Source of the DNA: Nipponacmea schrenckii
Taxonomy: Eukaryota > Mollusca > Gastropoda > Lottiidae
Length of the DNA: 64,000 bases
Reading direction: 5' to 3'
NCBI GenBank assembly: GCA_030562195.1
Contig: JAUJPP010000007.1
Span: 868,001 to 932,000 of the forward strand
In this document: positions 34,986 to 46,146 of the stretch, one piece after another
Numbering within the stretch: position 1 is the stretch's first letter
How the letters are laid out: each line of letters opens with the position of its first letter
The notes under the pieces: model-generated
Told to the model about the DNA's origin: nothing
Database searches by the model: none
The model's input: the letters and a program-made list of their open reading frames with translations, nothing else
Translations under genes and position numbers: made by a program

Positions 34986-37033
34986 AATTTCAACTAGAAA
35001 CACTTTCGTGAATTTCTAATATTAACTGTTTATAGCTCAATGTAAAAAAATTAAAATTTGTATATGTTATTTTGCAACTGAAACTTGAAATATTATCTAC
35101 ATATGTTATTGAATTGCAATTGGATGTATCTGTCAATCTTGAAATCATTCTCTGTATAAATTATAATATTGTATATTTAAATTTGATATTGAAGTTGTAA
35201 TTATTCTCTATATAAATGTTCATTAATAAAATTGTAAATGTTTGTGCCATGACTTAAGTCATAGTACTCAAATAATCTCTTTTTGTATTTTGTAAAACAT
35301 ACAGTAAAAACATTTAGTTCACCAGCATGATGGACGGAAGAGGAAATAGAAAGTTTATTAATTAAATCAAACCTTGTTGATTGATGTAATGTTTGAAATT
35401 TGATTAAGGAATAAATGTTATAAAGAAATGGTGAAGTGTTTATTTGTGAATGATGAAGATAAAAGAAGTTCTCTTTCGCAAAAAAGACTTAAAGTAAGTT
35501 TTTCTATTAAAAACACAAGAAAGATGAAGAGAAAGGATATTTAATTATGCTTTACTAATTTGATTAAAGAAATCATGAAGATAAAACTAGAGGTAAATTG
35601 GTAATAAATCATTATTCTTGATCTTGTTATTTTCACACTTTACACAGATTGCCACTTAAGAATATGCCCACACTCTGGTATCACTAAATTTGACAAAGTA
35701 AAAAATGATCTGCAATTCGATCAAGAAACCTAATACTGTTGTAAATCATTATTTACAAATGTAGTTGAAGCAAGCATGAAGCCAGTCAACTGGTCATTTT
35801 CAGTGATCAGTTGTAGTCAGAATTAGCAATTCAAACATATCAAACACTTGACAAACCAATTTTACAAGAAAGACCATAAAAAACAACTGATGGCAACTGG
35901 GGGTTCAAATTGGACATATACTGAATTCAACTAAATGTAGACAATGACTTCATATTCTGTAAGTTCCATGTTCACATACGCTCACCTTCAGAACAGGGCT
36001 CTTGCTTTAGGTGAAACTTCATTAACATTCCAATTATGGAAAACAAAGCATTAGCATTTGAGCCCCATTTAAAACCTATATTATTAACATTCATATATTT
36101 TATCTTATATAGCAATACTTTATTGCAATATTTTTATCATATTTAACATATCCTTATAATATATCACATTTGTTGAAATGGATACATATCTCAACATTAT
36201 TACTATACATATAAATGTCCTATGCTAATTTCCAATTACAGAAATGGAAAGCTTGGTTTATATGTAATGCAATGGGGAGTATCGAAATTGATCATTAATT
36301 CTTTGGGAAATGGTGTATTACTAAAGCTTTTGTATGGCCAAAAAATTTCTATTTAATTCATTTATTATTTTATTTTAAGTGTTGGTTTTATATTATAGTA
36401 AACCAAATTCCTATCATCATCTCCTTACTATAAATACCATCTCATCAATCCTCTGTAATATACCATATTTTTACTGGAGAAATGATATATTTATATTTAT
36501 CATATAATAGTCCAACTGGGTTATATATACACAGAGCAGAAACAGGTCACTGCTTACCAAAACATCCCTTAATTGTTTACCTAATTCTAGAAGTCTGTGG
36601 GCCATAATTCCTTCAATCACACATAATTTGATTTAATCTTTTACCCCTTAAGCAGTTGAAGATGGAATGATTGGTAAACTAGTCAAATAGAATTGAAATT
36701 TTTATGTTGTAGCCGAAGAGATTTGTGTATAATAATACCTAGCTAAAGTTGACCATTTCGCATGACTACTTAGACTTAATATCATCAAGACTTACTATTG
36801 TATTCCCTTCGAATAAGTCATGCAAACTATCTAATGTTGATTTTGTTGAGCAGCTTGTTAATAGAACCTAGATGTTTATACTATATATCTAAACATTAAA
36901 ATTCTATAAATTATTTTGACCGTATCTGACTTAAACAGGACTTAAAGAAAAAGAACTTTCATATGTATGCCATTTTTGTGAAAACATAAATTGCTCTTGA
37001 AACTAAACTATTTACTTCATACACTTTCTGCAG
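34986..37033. other. AT-rich non-coding stretch
   Basis: No gene or clear repeat seen. Confidence 0.45.
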
Positions 37034-37206
37034 CTTTATTTAAATACCAGAATATACTATTACATGCATGTACATCAGTCCAAATTTCCTGTTTGTCCGA
37101 AGGTGTTCAATGTATGAGTTGGCAGACTAACAGAAGACATTATTCTTATGACATCATACAATATTGGCTCCAAAATAGTAGTTGGTACAAACATCATAAG
37201 AAAAGG
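37034..37206 (+). CDS. candidate internal exon, unrecognised
   Basis: A strong acceptor (TACTTCATACACTTTCTGCAG) is followed by 173 open bases and a donor AAAAGG|GTAAAT. The product reads LFKYQNILLHACTSVQISCL, then SEGVQCMSWQTNRRHYSYD and IIQYWLQNSSWYKHHKKR: three cysteines, several tryptophans and tyrosines, and a basic end. It enters in phase 1 and leaves in phase 0. The frame stays open beyond the donor to 37275, so the donor is not forced. No flanking exon is evident and no family comes to mind. Confidence 0.3.
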
Positions 37207-37275
37207 GTAAATAAACCACTTCATCAAGTCTCTCTACAGAAGTCAAATTTCCGCCATTTAATTTCATTTCTGTGA

Positions 37276-37975
37276 CAATCAGATAAAAGACTTGATTGCT
37301 CCAGGCTACCAATTCTCTAATGTCCATAGTCTAGTATAATAAACAGGAAATGAAGACTGGACATCGAAGAGTGAAAAGCAATCATTTTGGTAATTAATGT
37401 ACTCTTTTAACAACTTTACGAAAGAACTAATACATCCTTAATTCATCTTAAGTAGTGATCAACTGATTTACCTTCCAGATCAGGAATCTAGGAATCAAGT
37501 GAAAGGAGCTATTACTTAACTTACAAGACATATCTTAAAATTTTAGATATTTTATCATATCTTAATAAAATAATTAGTAAATCAACCAATTTCACACTGA
37601 TTACTTTGAAAATAAAAGTAAATACAGATGATAAAAAATGAAGACCTATTTGTAACATCAAGGTCACTTTCCACTTCATCTGAAAACATGAGCTAACAGG
37701 CCATACAAAGACTGCAATCAATTACCGATTACCTTGGGACCTTCATCATTTCTAACTACTAGCAGAGCCTGTCAACAACATAGATCAGAATCAACTAGTA
37801 TGATAATAGATTATATTTCCTTGATAAAATAGTAATTCTTGTTTGATGACAGGACTAGTGGATCAACCAACTACGTACATATTGTATATGAAATATTCAA
37901 GATATATGTTTACAGTGAAGTTTTCTAGATAATGATTATGTTTACAATAAATTGCACTAGATTGATTTGAAATAC
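37276..37975. other. AT-rich non-coding stretch
   Basis: No gene supported; the 66-codon minus frame at 37521-37721 is hydrophobic by chance AT-richness. Confidence 0.4.
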
Positions 37976-38588
37976 CAGGGTCCGAATTAAATTATTTATT
38001 TGCATCGCAGTTTTTTGCTCTATGGGACGAAATTGGATAGCAATTTAGAATTTTGTGGAGCAGTTTGTCTGTGAGATGTAAAAATGTATAGCAGTTTTTG
38101 TTAAGTCCTGCATTTATAAGCATTTATCCGGACAAAGAATAACAAGTTGACAAAAAATAGACACCTTATTTTTAAGTGCTAAAACCATTTATTTTAAGAT
38201 TGTTATTTTCTACCGTATTTAGGCCTGCATGTAAACTATGTATTTCTTTTTGTGACCTGTAAATAATCCCCGAACTTTCAGAAGTGTTGATGGACAGCTA
38301 AGGTGGGTTGCTTTCAATTTTTAGTCTTGGGGAGACACTTTCAATAAGATTTCAATGCAAAACGACAAGAAGAAATTGAACGCGCTGCCAATTCTCAACA
38401 GACAAACAAGTGCAACACTATTCATAAAATGTTCTGGGAACAAAATTTCATTACTCAGGCATCGGACAAGTACTGTATTTCTGTTTATTTCATTAATTGG
38501 AAAATATTATGTATTCCTACTTAAACATCGCATTATGCCAAAAATTGAGTCACAAACTGCGATGCAATAACGCTTTTTTCGAATCCTA
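37976..38588 (+). mobile_element. probable decayed hAT-type non-autonomous element
   Basis: Left end CAGGGTCCGAATTAA is a hAT-like terminus. GCATCGCAGTTTTTTGC just inside it is matched in inverted orientation by AAACTGCGATGCAATAACGC near the right end, which closes with TTCGAATCCTA, a degraded complement of the left tip. Flanks share AAATAC. The 71-codon frame at 38355-38570 inside shows no transposase motif. Confidence 0.5.
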
Positions 38589-38777
38589 AATACATCATTT
38601 TAAATACAAACTAGAAATTTAAAACAAATTTAAGCACAGGTTTAAACACTTATACTTCCTGTTTAATTTACGAATGTAACATCTGACTTGTCTGACTGTA
38701 TAAGGAAACTGATTTATCAGTGACAATGACAACAGTTGTAGTTTCAAAACTTTATCAGTAACATACAATCCTGTGCA

Positions 38778-39502
38778 TAGGGATGGGCGATAAGATATTT
38801 CGATATTAACCGGTATGAAAATTCTAGTAATCAAACAATATTGAAAGAAAATTATAGTGGTATATCGCCATACATATCGTCTATGTGAAATATCACGATA
38901 TTGTGAAAAAGAGTTGTCTCGATTTCTTATTTACCCCGTTCCCAATGTATGTATGATCGTACCATTGTAATTTTTGTGTTGTTTCCTGAATTATTATGTG
39001 TCATACTTTTTATTTCACTGTATTAGAAAACACCCAATAAATAAAAATGAAATAATTACTTTTCAAGAATTTTACTCTGTTCTTACAGGCACGTGTAACT
39101 ATGTGTCAAGACTTTTTCCGGCATGCAAATTACCAAGTAGCTGACACAAATTAATATCGCTTTTACTTGTTGTAAAACTTGACAGAATTGACGATGGATT
39201 CATCAGACGATGAAATAACTTCATTGGTAAGAAAAGTCGAGAATAATGCTGACGATAGGCCTAAAGATTCGAAGTTAAATCCACCAAACAAAAGAATAGT
39301 CGTAACAAATCTGGTGCCAAAGAGAAATAGTACAAGTGACGAGTGGTTGTATTTTGGGTTTGAAAAAGTGGACGAGTTGCAACAGATATCGTGATTATAT
39401 TGCTAAAATAGTTTATGGTATAATCGGCACCATATATCGTTATATCGTAATATTAAAATCAAAATATTGTGATATACACAATGCCAATATCGCCCATCCC
39501 TA
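38778..39502 (+). mobile_element. hAT transposon deletion derivative (725 bp)
   Basis: Perfect 15-bp terminal inverted repeats: TAGGGATGGGCGATA at the left and TATCGCCCATCCCTA at the right. Flanking 8-bp target duplication, CCTGTGCA (38770-38777) against CCAGTGCA (39503-39510), seven of eight identical, as hAT elements make. The interior retains a transposase N-terminal piece (next entry). Confidence 0.85.
39194..39394 (+). pseudogene. hAT transposase N-terminal remnant (BED-finger start)
   Basis: ATG at 39194 opens a 66-residue frame: acidic and basic disordered sequence (MDSSDDEITSLVRKVE...), then TSDEWLYFGFEKVDE, which resembles the start of a BED zinc finger in hAT transposases (S-x-x-W-x-Y-F-G-F), then a stop. 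The zinc ligands, catalytic core and dimerisation region are absent because the element is internally deleted. The upstream in-frame TTG is not a credible start. Confidence 0.55.
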
Positions 39503-39910
39503 CCAGTGCATATGTAAATAATATCTGCAGCTTAAAGGTGCTTTGGTCCTAAAAAGATATCTGGAATAACTTTCAATGAAACAAAATTAGTTGCAAATAC
39601 TCCTTTAACCATCTTAAGATTAGGATGGTTTGGTAGAATCGATGTTAATTCTATCTTCATGTCATAAGGAAAGTATTGTATCATACACAGATTGTTTCAC
39701 TTGCTATTAGTATTCAATAATTCATATTATGTAAAGTAACAGTTTCTTGTCTTTAATTACCGTTTGGTAATCAGAATGAAGATTCAAGAATTAGGTAAGA
39801 AAAACACAAAAAAATTTAATAGAAAATGTCTAAATCAATCCAGAAACATGACTTGAAAATGGTGTTTTGAGGAACAATAACATACCCTGTGATAAAAATA
39901 TAGATATATA

Positions 39911-40446
39911 CTGTAAGGCTAGAAATTAATCCGACATGGGGTACAGAGACTAAAATGCGAGTACAAATTAATGCGATCCGCGATAGGTGTCACATTTTTT
40001 AATATCATCAAAATTCTAAAGTGCTTAATGAATGAAGACATGAACAATGATCAAGATTTTATCTTTAAATAGTCAAGTGTGAAAATCTTTTGTTTTTTTA
40101 AAGTCATTAATTACTAATCAACTTCAAGTTTAGAGATAATTACCTAATTACTTAATCCCGTAGTCTCAATTTAAATATTATATATCTAATATATATATCA
40201 GCCTTGTTCACCTGATGACGACTGTGTAACTGTTGAAACGTTGTGTAATATTGTATTAAATTGAGGAGTAGTATACCATAAAAACTATGTTCATTATTAA
40301 TATATATCTAATGTCAGCCATATTTGACCTCCATGAAATTCACTTGGGAATATGTATTTAAAAATGCAGATACAAATTAATGCGATCGCGGATAGGTCGC
40401 ATTTAACACATTAATTTCTATTTGCCAATAATTTGTAGCCTTACAG
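39911..40446 (+). mobile_element. MITE, CTGTAAGGCTA family, copy 2 (complete)
   Basis: Ends CTGTAAGGCTAGAAATTAAT and ATTTGTAGCCTTACAG are terminal inverted repeats, flanked on both sides by TATA (39907-39910 and 40447-40450), a possible TA or TATA target duplication. The interior repeats 'ACAAATTAATGCGATC(C)GCGATAGG' near both ends. A segment at about 40165-40340, absent from copy 1, looks like a nested insertion. Confidence 0.75.
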
Positions 40447-40450
40447 TATA

Positions 40451-42023
40451 ATATAGATGTTTTCTCAATTACAAGTTTTGACACTCTTTATATTGATACA
40501 TGACAAGAATTTGTTTGTATTTACTTAAAGAAACATTGACTGACTCAACCTATTTAAAAATCATCAACAAAAGACATTGATCCAAGAAGAAATTAAAATT
40601 GAGTCAAGAACAATTAGGTATGAAATGAATGACAGGTACGAGATAAACATGTACCTAAATATATATATATAAGCTTATATACTTTTATTTTTCTGTATAT
40701 TTCTGTAAATGAAAAAGTGGCCTCGTTAACTTGAATCAGTGACACAGTAAAACAATACTGACAAACCCATGATACTAAGGAAAGATAGATTAAGGGAAAA
40801 AACAACCATCTGTTCCAAGAAAAATAACATAGGATTCTGTTCACTGGTTACCAACTAGTAGTTGGTCTTTAGTCAAACCTTTAGACAATGACCTTCAGTG
40901 CTCATATTCAATCTTTGAGAAAGCATGCATGTTGTTACCCATGCCTTATTGAAATATGCTAAAAATAATAAATAATTATATCATGATAACAGAAGCCTGA
41001 AAATAATGTGTAAACAGTGGACAAAACAAATAACAAATTATCTTATCTAATAAAATGTTCAAATCAAATGTGAGGCATTGATAGATGAACTTGGTTTGAA
41101 CTCCACTTAGCCAAATCAGTTTGTAAATATTTTCTGATGCCATCAAAGAATGAATATCAAAGACTATAAAATGTTCTAGTGGCTTTTCTGAGGCCCTCAG
41201 GTCAAAGGATAATTTTTAAATTGTAAGTTGCCCATTGAATAAATAGACTGTATTGTTACATCTGTATACTGGTAGTAATCTAATAATTATCTCTAGTTCA
41301 GATATATCTTTTACTCAGGTTTCATATCAATGCAATTATGGCTAAAAGCAATTTAATTTCAATGCATTAAATCTTATCTAGGCAGGAGGTTTTAATTGAT
41401 TTCCAAACCTCATGCATATACATTAATATACATGTTATATTTGGAGGAGTGGAAGTGTTTATTTTAATTGTTAAATCATCTTTTAATTTTTAAGTTTGAT
41501 TGACACACATTTTTAATATTAATTTAAGTAAAAAATGTGCTTCACATAATCCATATATAACTTTAGATATAATATTTTTCTCTATAACAAATGATTGTTT
41601 ACATGCTACAGTCAAATTTCAAAACGATGTTATGAAACAAAGTTTGAGTTAATATTAAATTTAGACTTTTAGTAACGCATATAAATCTACAAAGATCTGT
41701 AAAGATACATAATTAATTCTATTTAGTCTATTTTATTTATAATTCACATAGAATCGGGGATTATCATCAAATATTAAAATTTCGTTTTTGGTAAAATCAA
41801 GGCTACTGTAAAATAAGTCTTAAAAAGCGAAAGTAGAGTGTACCAGTTGTTGTTTTAAAAGCTTACTGGGTGTAAATGGACCAAATTTTCATCTTAATCC
41901 GGGGATTAATTTATCAGGCAATGATAATATTATTACGGGATGGGATTAACGCGTGTCACCGGCAAATAAAATACAAGCAAAGAATATTTTATTGATTTAT
42001 TGTAAAGAATTTTGACTTTGAAA
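40451..42023. other. AT-rich non-coding stretch
   Basis: No gene seen. GC content rises from about 41830 toward the small ORF at 42024. Confidence 0.4.
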
Positions 42024-42164
42024 ATGGTAGGCCCCGAGAAAATTATGGTTATGAAAAGAAAAAAATCAGTAGATTTGGGTCTCCCGTCAAACGAAATCGG
42101 TGATTACACATATATGCCTCCATTGGTTGGAAGACAGACACTGAAGAAGGTCCAGTTGACTTAA
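42024..42164 (+). CDS. candidate small ORF or first exon, unrecognised
   Basis: ATG at 42024 opens 46 codons: MVGPEKIMVMKRKKSVDLGL, then PSNEIGDYTYMPPLVGRQTL and KKVQLT, stop. Codons such as CCC, GAG, CTC, CCG and CTG contrast with the AT-rich flanks, and the sequence just upstream is also relatively GC-rich, as near a promoter. It could be a micro-protein or a first exon (a weak donor AAG|GTCCAG lies inside). The Helentron-like repeat begins about 50 bases downstream. No family recognised. Confidence 0.3.
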   Translation: MVGPEKIMVMKRKKSVDLGLPSNEIGDYTYMPPLVGRQTLKKVQLT

Positions 42165-42214
42165 TCTGAACTCATGTAAATTTCAATCATTCAGTGAGTT
42201 GTGTTGATCTCATT

Positions 42215-42455
42215 GAATTCAACTTTAGTTTTTTAGTTATTGCCCTTGACTTTTAGTCAAATCACCTCAAAATTTTATGTGAATGCAATAGAAGCTATAA
42301 TAATCAATATTTTTTGATGAAACATTGTGAGAGCATTATAAGGCAGCAGTCAAGATAGAATTTGACAATTTTACAATGAATGCTTTTGTTAGTTATTGCT
42401 CTTGACTTGCATCAAAATTTTATTGTGGGTGCAATAAAAGCTAAATAAACAGTTT
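42215..42455 (-). mobile_element. Helentron-like core fragment, inverted
   Basis: GTTATTGCCCTTGACTT at 42236 and GTTATTGCTCTTGACTT at about 42394, with TTTTATTGTGGGTGCAATAAAAGCT, are the reverse complement of the ~160-bp core. Terminal hairpins are not seen. Confidence 0.65.
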
Positions 42456-43949
42456 TCATACTTTTTTTTATCCCTTACAGAATAATATTGATTACTTCTG
42501 TTTAATTGATAAATTAATATGATTAAATGATAAGTTATTGGATAATGATAGGCAAGTTGATAAAGTGGTGTATTTGTACATTATCAATTAATTATCTGTG
42601 CTACATATATACCTATTGATTGTCATAGCTAGCATGACATAGTTCACAAAGTGGATTGGAGAAGTTGATTGAGGACAAATGTATGATATCTGTTTGCAGT
42701 CCTTCAATCAACAATTCCTTATTTGCTACATGAAATTTTTGCAAGATAAACTATTTAAAATTGACAGAAATTTGATTCAGCTATCCACCCTTGACTCAGT
42801 TGTCTGGTTCTGTTTGACTAACTAGACCTGAAAGAATAACTCATCTATCATATCATAATATTCATAAAATATGATGACTGAAAAGTTGTTACAAGAATCA
42901 TAAAAATTCAAATCAATTCATTTTTGGTCCCTTTGAAATCATTACAGGAAAATTTAACATTCCAGTGCAAATAGTGCACAACATAAACTGTCAACATTCA
43001 GTCAGACCATGCTTTGTTATTATTTCATCACTCCAGCTTTTTAATTTCATACCATATTATAGATGTCAGAATGGAACAAATATTTACATATTATAAATAA
43101 CATAAAATTGATGAAATTTCTAGATTTTAGAATTGATTTCCTTGGATGTCTGATCAGATGACATATTTAAATTTAAAGTAAATTTTGGTAACTACAAATA
43201 TCAAAAATTGAAGGAGATAAAGGATGTTTTTGTAGTTACATTTGTATCATGAAAAAATACTGGTTCATTCTTTACGTAGTTTTATTAACTTTACTTAATC
43301 AAAATAAATGATGCTGTCAACCATGATTTCTGAAAAATCATCTTCTTTAATAAACTTTTATCAAGGGAGATAACTCATCTGTGAAACCCCTTATTTGATG
43401 CACCACATGAAGTGTGAATCTAAAACAATTTGAATTCCATTTTTATTATATCATTTAAACAAGTTTATAAAAGGTGATTTTTCTGAAGTGTAATTAGTGT
43501 CAACAAGTACAATACACATTCATTTTTAAATCATATATTACATTAAACTTGTCAATATTTATTATGTGTTTTGCTAAAATCAATATATTGCATCAAATTA
43601 CAGGAAAAACAAAATTAAAGAACTGGATTCAATTTAGATTGGCGATAGAGTAATTATCATAAACAAACAATTCTTAATGTTCATATCTTTCTATTAATAT
43701 TGCAAATTCCAGATCTGTCCAGCAGCAAACAATTAAACCTAATACTTTTAGGGAATGTCTGCTAGACTTACAGTTGATAAAAGACATAAGAGTTCTGTAA
43801 TTTAAGCTCTGGTAACAATTCAGAAACAACTGGACACAAACAAGTGTTTCCATATGTTTCTAAAAATATTGATAGTGTATACATATTTATATTCCCATTC
43901 CCCAAAAAAGTAAACCTAAGTAACTGAAAGTCAAAGTAAAGAGCTTTGA
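42456..43949. other. AT-rich non-coding stretch
   Basis: No gene supported. The minus frame at 43768-43974 overlaps the edge of the hAT MITE and is not credible. Confidence 0.45.
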
Positions 43950-43957
43950 GCATTTTC

Positions 43958-44359
43958 CAGGGGCGCAGATCCATTGATAAAGTTGGTGGGGACCATCTTT
44001 ATAAAGACATAAAGATTAAATTAGAAAAAATTAAATCACGGAAACGAATTAGTAAATTCAATGAATTAGATATCATCTAACAAAAATAATATATTAGAGG
44101 TCATTGATCCAGCCACTGATCCTAGCCTCAATCATCCATACTACCTGTCTACACACAGCAGTTACGATAGACATGAGCAGTCTGAGTGTAAATTTACATT
44201 GTCGCTTGCATCAAGTTACCATGTTTGATCGCATATTTATGCATTTCAATAATTATTATTAGTCACAGAAAGTGGTTGGGACCAACCATATTGTGTTCCC
44301 ACCACTTTTTTCAGTGGTTGGGAACGGTCCCGGTGTCCCCACTGCGATCTGCGCCCCTG
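43958..44359. mobile_element. hAT-type MITE with perfect 8-bp target duplication
   Basis: Terminal inverted repeats CAGGGGCGCAGATC and GATCTGCGCCCCTG are perfect over 14 bases apart from the centre. GCATTTTC flanks both sides exactly (43950-43957 and 44360-44367). Length 402 bp. 'GGTGGGGACC' inside the left end and 'GGTCCC..GTCCCCAC' inside the right extend the inverted similarity. No transposase. The perfect ends suggest a fairly recent insertion. Confidence 0.9.
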
Positions 44360-44367
44360 GCATTTTC

Positions 44368-44944
44368 TATCTGGCATTTAATCTTTAAGCTTGTACCTAT
44401 GTTTTTGAGTACATTAGCTCTAAACCTCTAGCAGGAAACTAGGAAGTAGAACAATCCTATTAATTATAGATAATGTTAAGAATATGTAATTTTAATTGCT
44501 GCTATAAAACCTATTTCATCTATTCTACAGTCAATATTTGGAGATTGACAAAACAAACTTAGTATTCTATTCTGCCATTCATTTATTCACTTCTATTTAT
44601 TTATCTTAATTCAGTCTCTATCAAAACCAATTTATCTAATTTCTTTTTAACTATAATGGTATAACATAAAAAATACATTCAAATACTATTAGACTAATGG
44701 TACTGTATTTGTTCCCATCCCATATTATACAAACAATATCATAAATGACTTAATAACCAGTAATTAATATATAAGTTTATGTCTAACTCAAAATAAAAAC
44801 ATAGTCCATTTTATATGGATAGAGTTTCCACATAATGCTCTTCAAAATTAAAGATCAGATATAAATTAGAATTTTTAAAAAATGGCCCATAAATTGTTAT
44901 GTCAGGTGTGGCATATTCTAAACATTAATCTTTTTTCATGCAAT
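44368..44944. other. AT-rich non-coding stretch
   Basis: Nothing supported. Confidence 0.5.
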
Positions 44945-46146
44945 GATAACTTTATATCTCAGTAAACATACTATCAATGTTATATATTTAAAACATTATA
45001 TCCCAGTAAACTTACTATCAATGTTATACATTTAAAACATTATATCCCAGTAAACTTACTATAAAGGTTATATATTTAAAACATTATATCCCAGTAAACT
45101 TACTATCAATGTTATATATTTAAAACATTATATCCCAGTAAACTTACTATCAATGTTATACATTTAAAACATTATATCCCAGTAAACTTACTATAAAGGT
45201 TATACATTTAAAACATTATATCCCAGTAAACTTACAATCAATGTTATACATTTAAAACATTATATCCCAGTAAACTTACTATCAATGTTATACATTTAGA
45301 TCACTATATCCCAGTAAACTTACTATCATATCAATGTTATATATTTAGAACATTATATCCCAGTAAACTTACTATCAATGTTATATATTTAGAACATTAT
45401 ATCACAGTAAACTTACTATCAATGTTATATATTTAGAACATTATATCCCAGTAAACTTACTATCAATGTTATATATATAAAACATTATACCCCAGTAAAC
45501 TTACTATCAATGTTATATATTTAGAACATTATATCCCAGTAAACTTACTATCAATGTTATACATTTAGATCACTATATCCCAGTAAACTTACTATCAATG
45601 TTATATATTTAGAACACTATATCCCAGTAAACTTACTATCGATGTTATACATTTAAAACATTATATCCCAGTAAACTTACTATCAATGTTATATATTTAA
45701 AACATTATATCCCAGTAAACTTACTATCAATGTTATACATTTAAAACATTATATCCCAGTAAACTTACTATAAAGGTTATACATTTAAAACATTATATCC
45801 CAGTAAACTTACTATCAATGTTATACATTTAAAACATTATATCCCAGTAAACTTACTATCAATGTTATACATTTAGATCACTATATCCCAGTAAACTTAC
45901 TATCAATGTTATACATTTAAAACATTATATCCCATTAAACTTACTATCAATGTTATACATTTAAAACATTATATCCCAGTAAACTTACTATAAATGTTAT
46001 ACATTTAAAACATTATATTCCAGTAAACTTACTATCAATGTTATACATTTAAAACATTATATCCCGGTAAACTTACTATCAATGTTATACATTTAAAACA
46101 TTATATCCCAGTAAACTTACTATCAATGTTATATATTTAAAACATA
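44945..46146 (+). repeat. 44-bp minisatellite, about 27 copies
   Basis: Head-to-tail units carrying 'CATTATATCCCAGTAAACTT' and 'ACTATCAATGTTATACATTT'. Period is 44 (for example TCCCAG at 45001 and 45045). Variants recur at intervals (TATAAAGG for TATCAATG; TTTAGATCAC for TTTAAAACAT), which suggests larger duplicated blocks. One copy has a 6-base insertion (ACTATCATATCAATG, about 45320). Confidence 0.95.

Noticed and set aside
40209..40245. Possible hammerhead ribozyme core (CTGATGA ... GAAAC)
   Set aside because: The core words are present, but the helix II closing pair is a C/T mismatch and no flanking helices I or III can be drawn.
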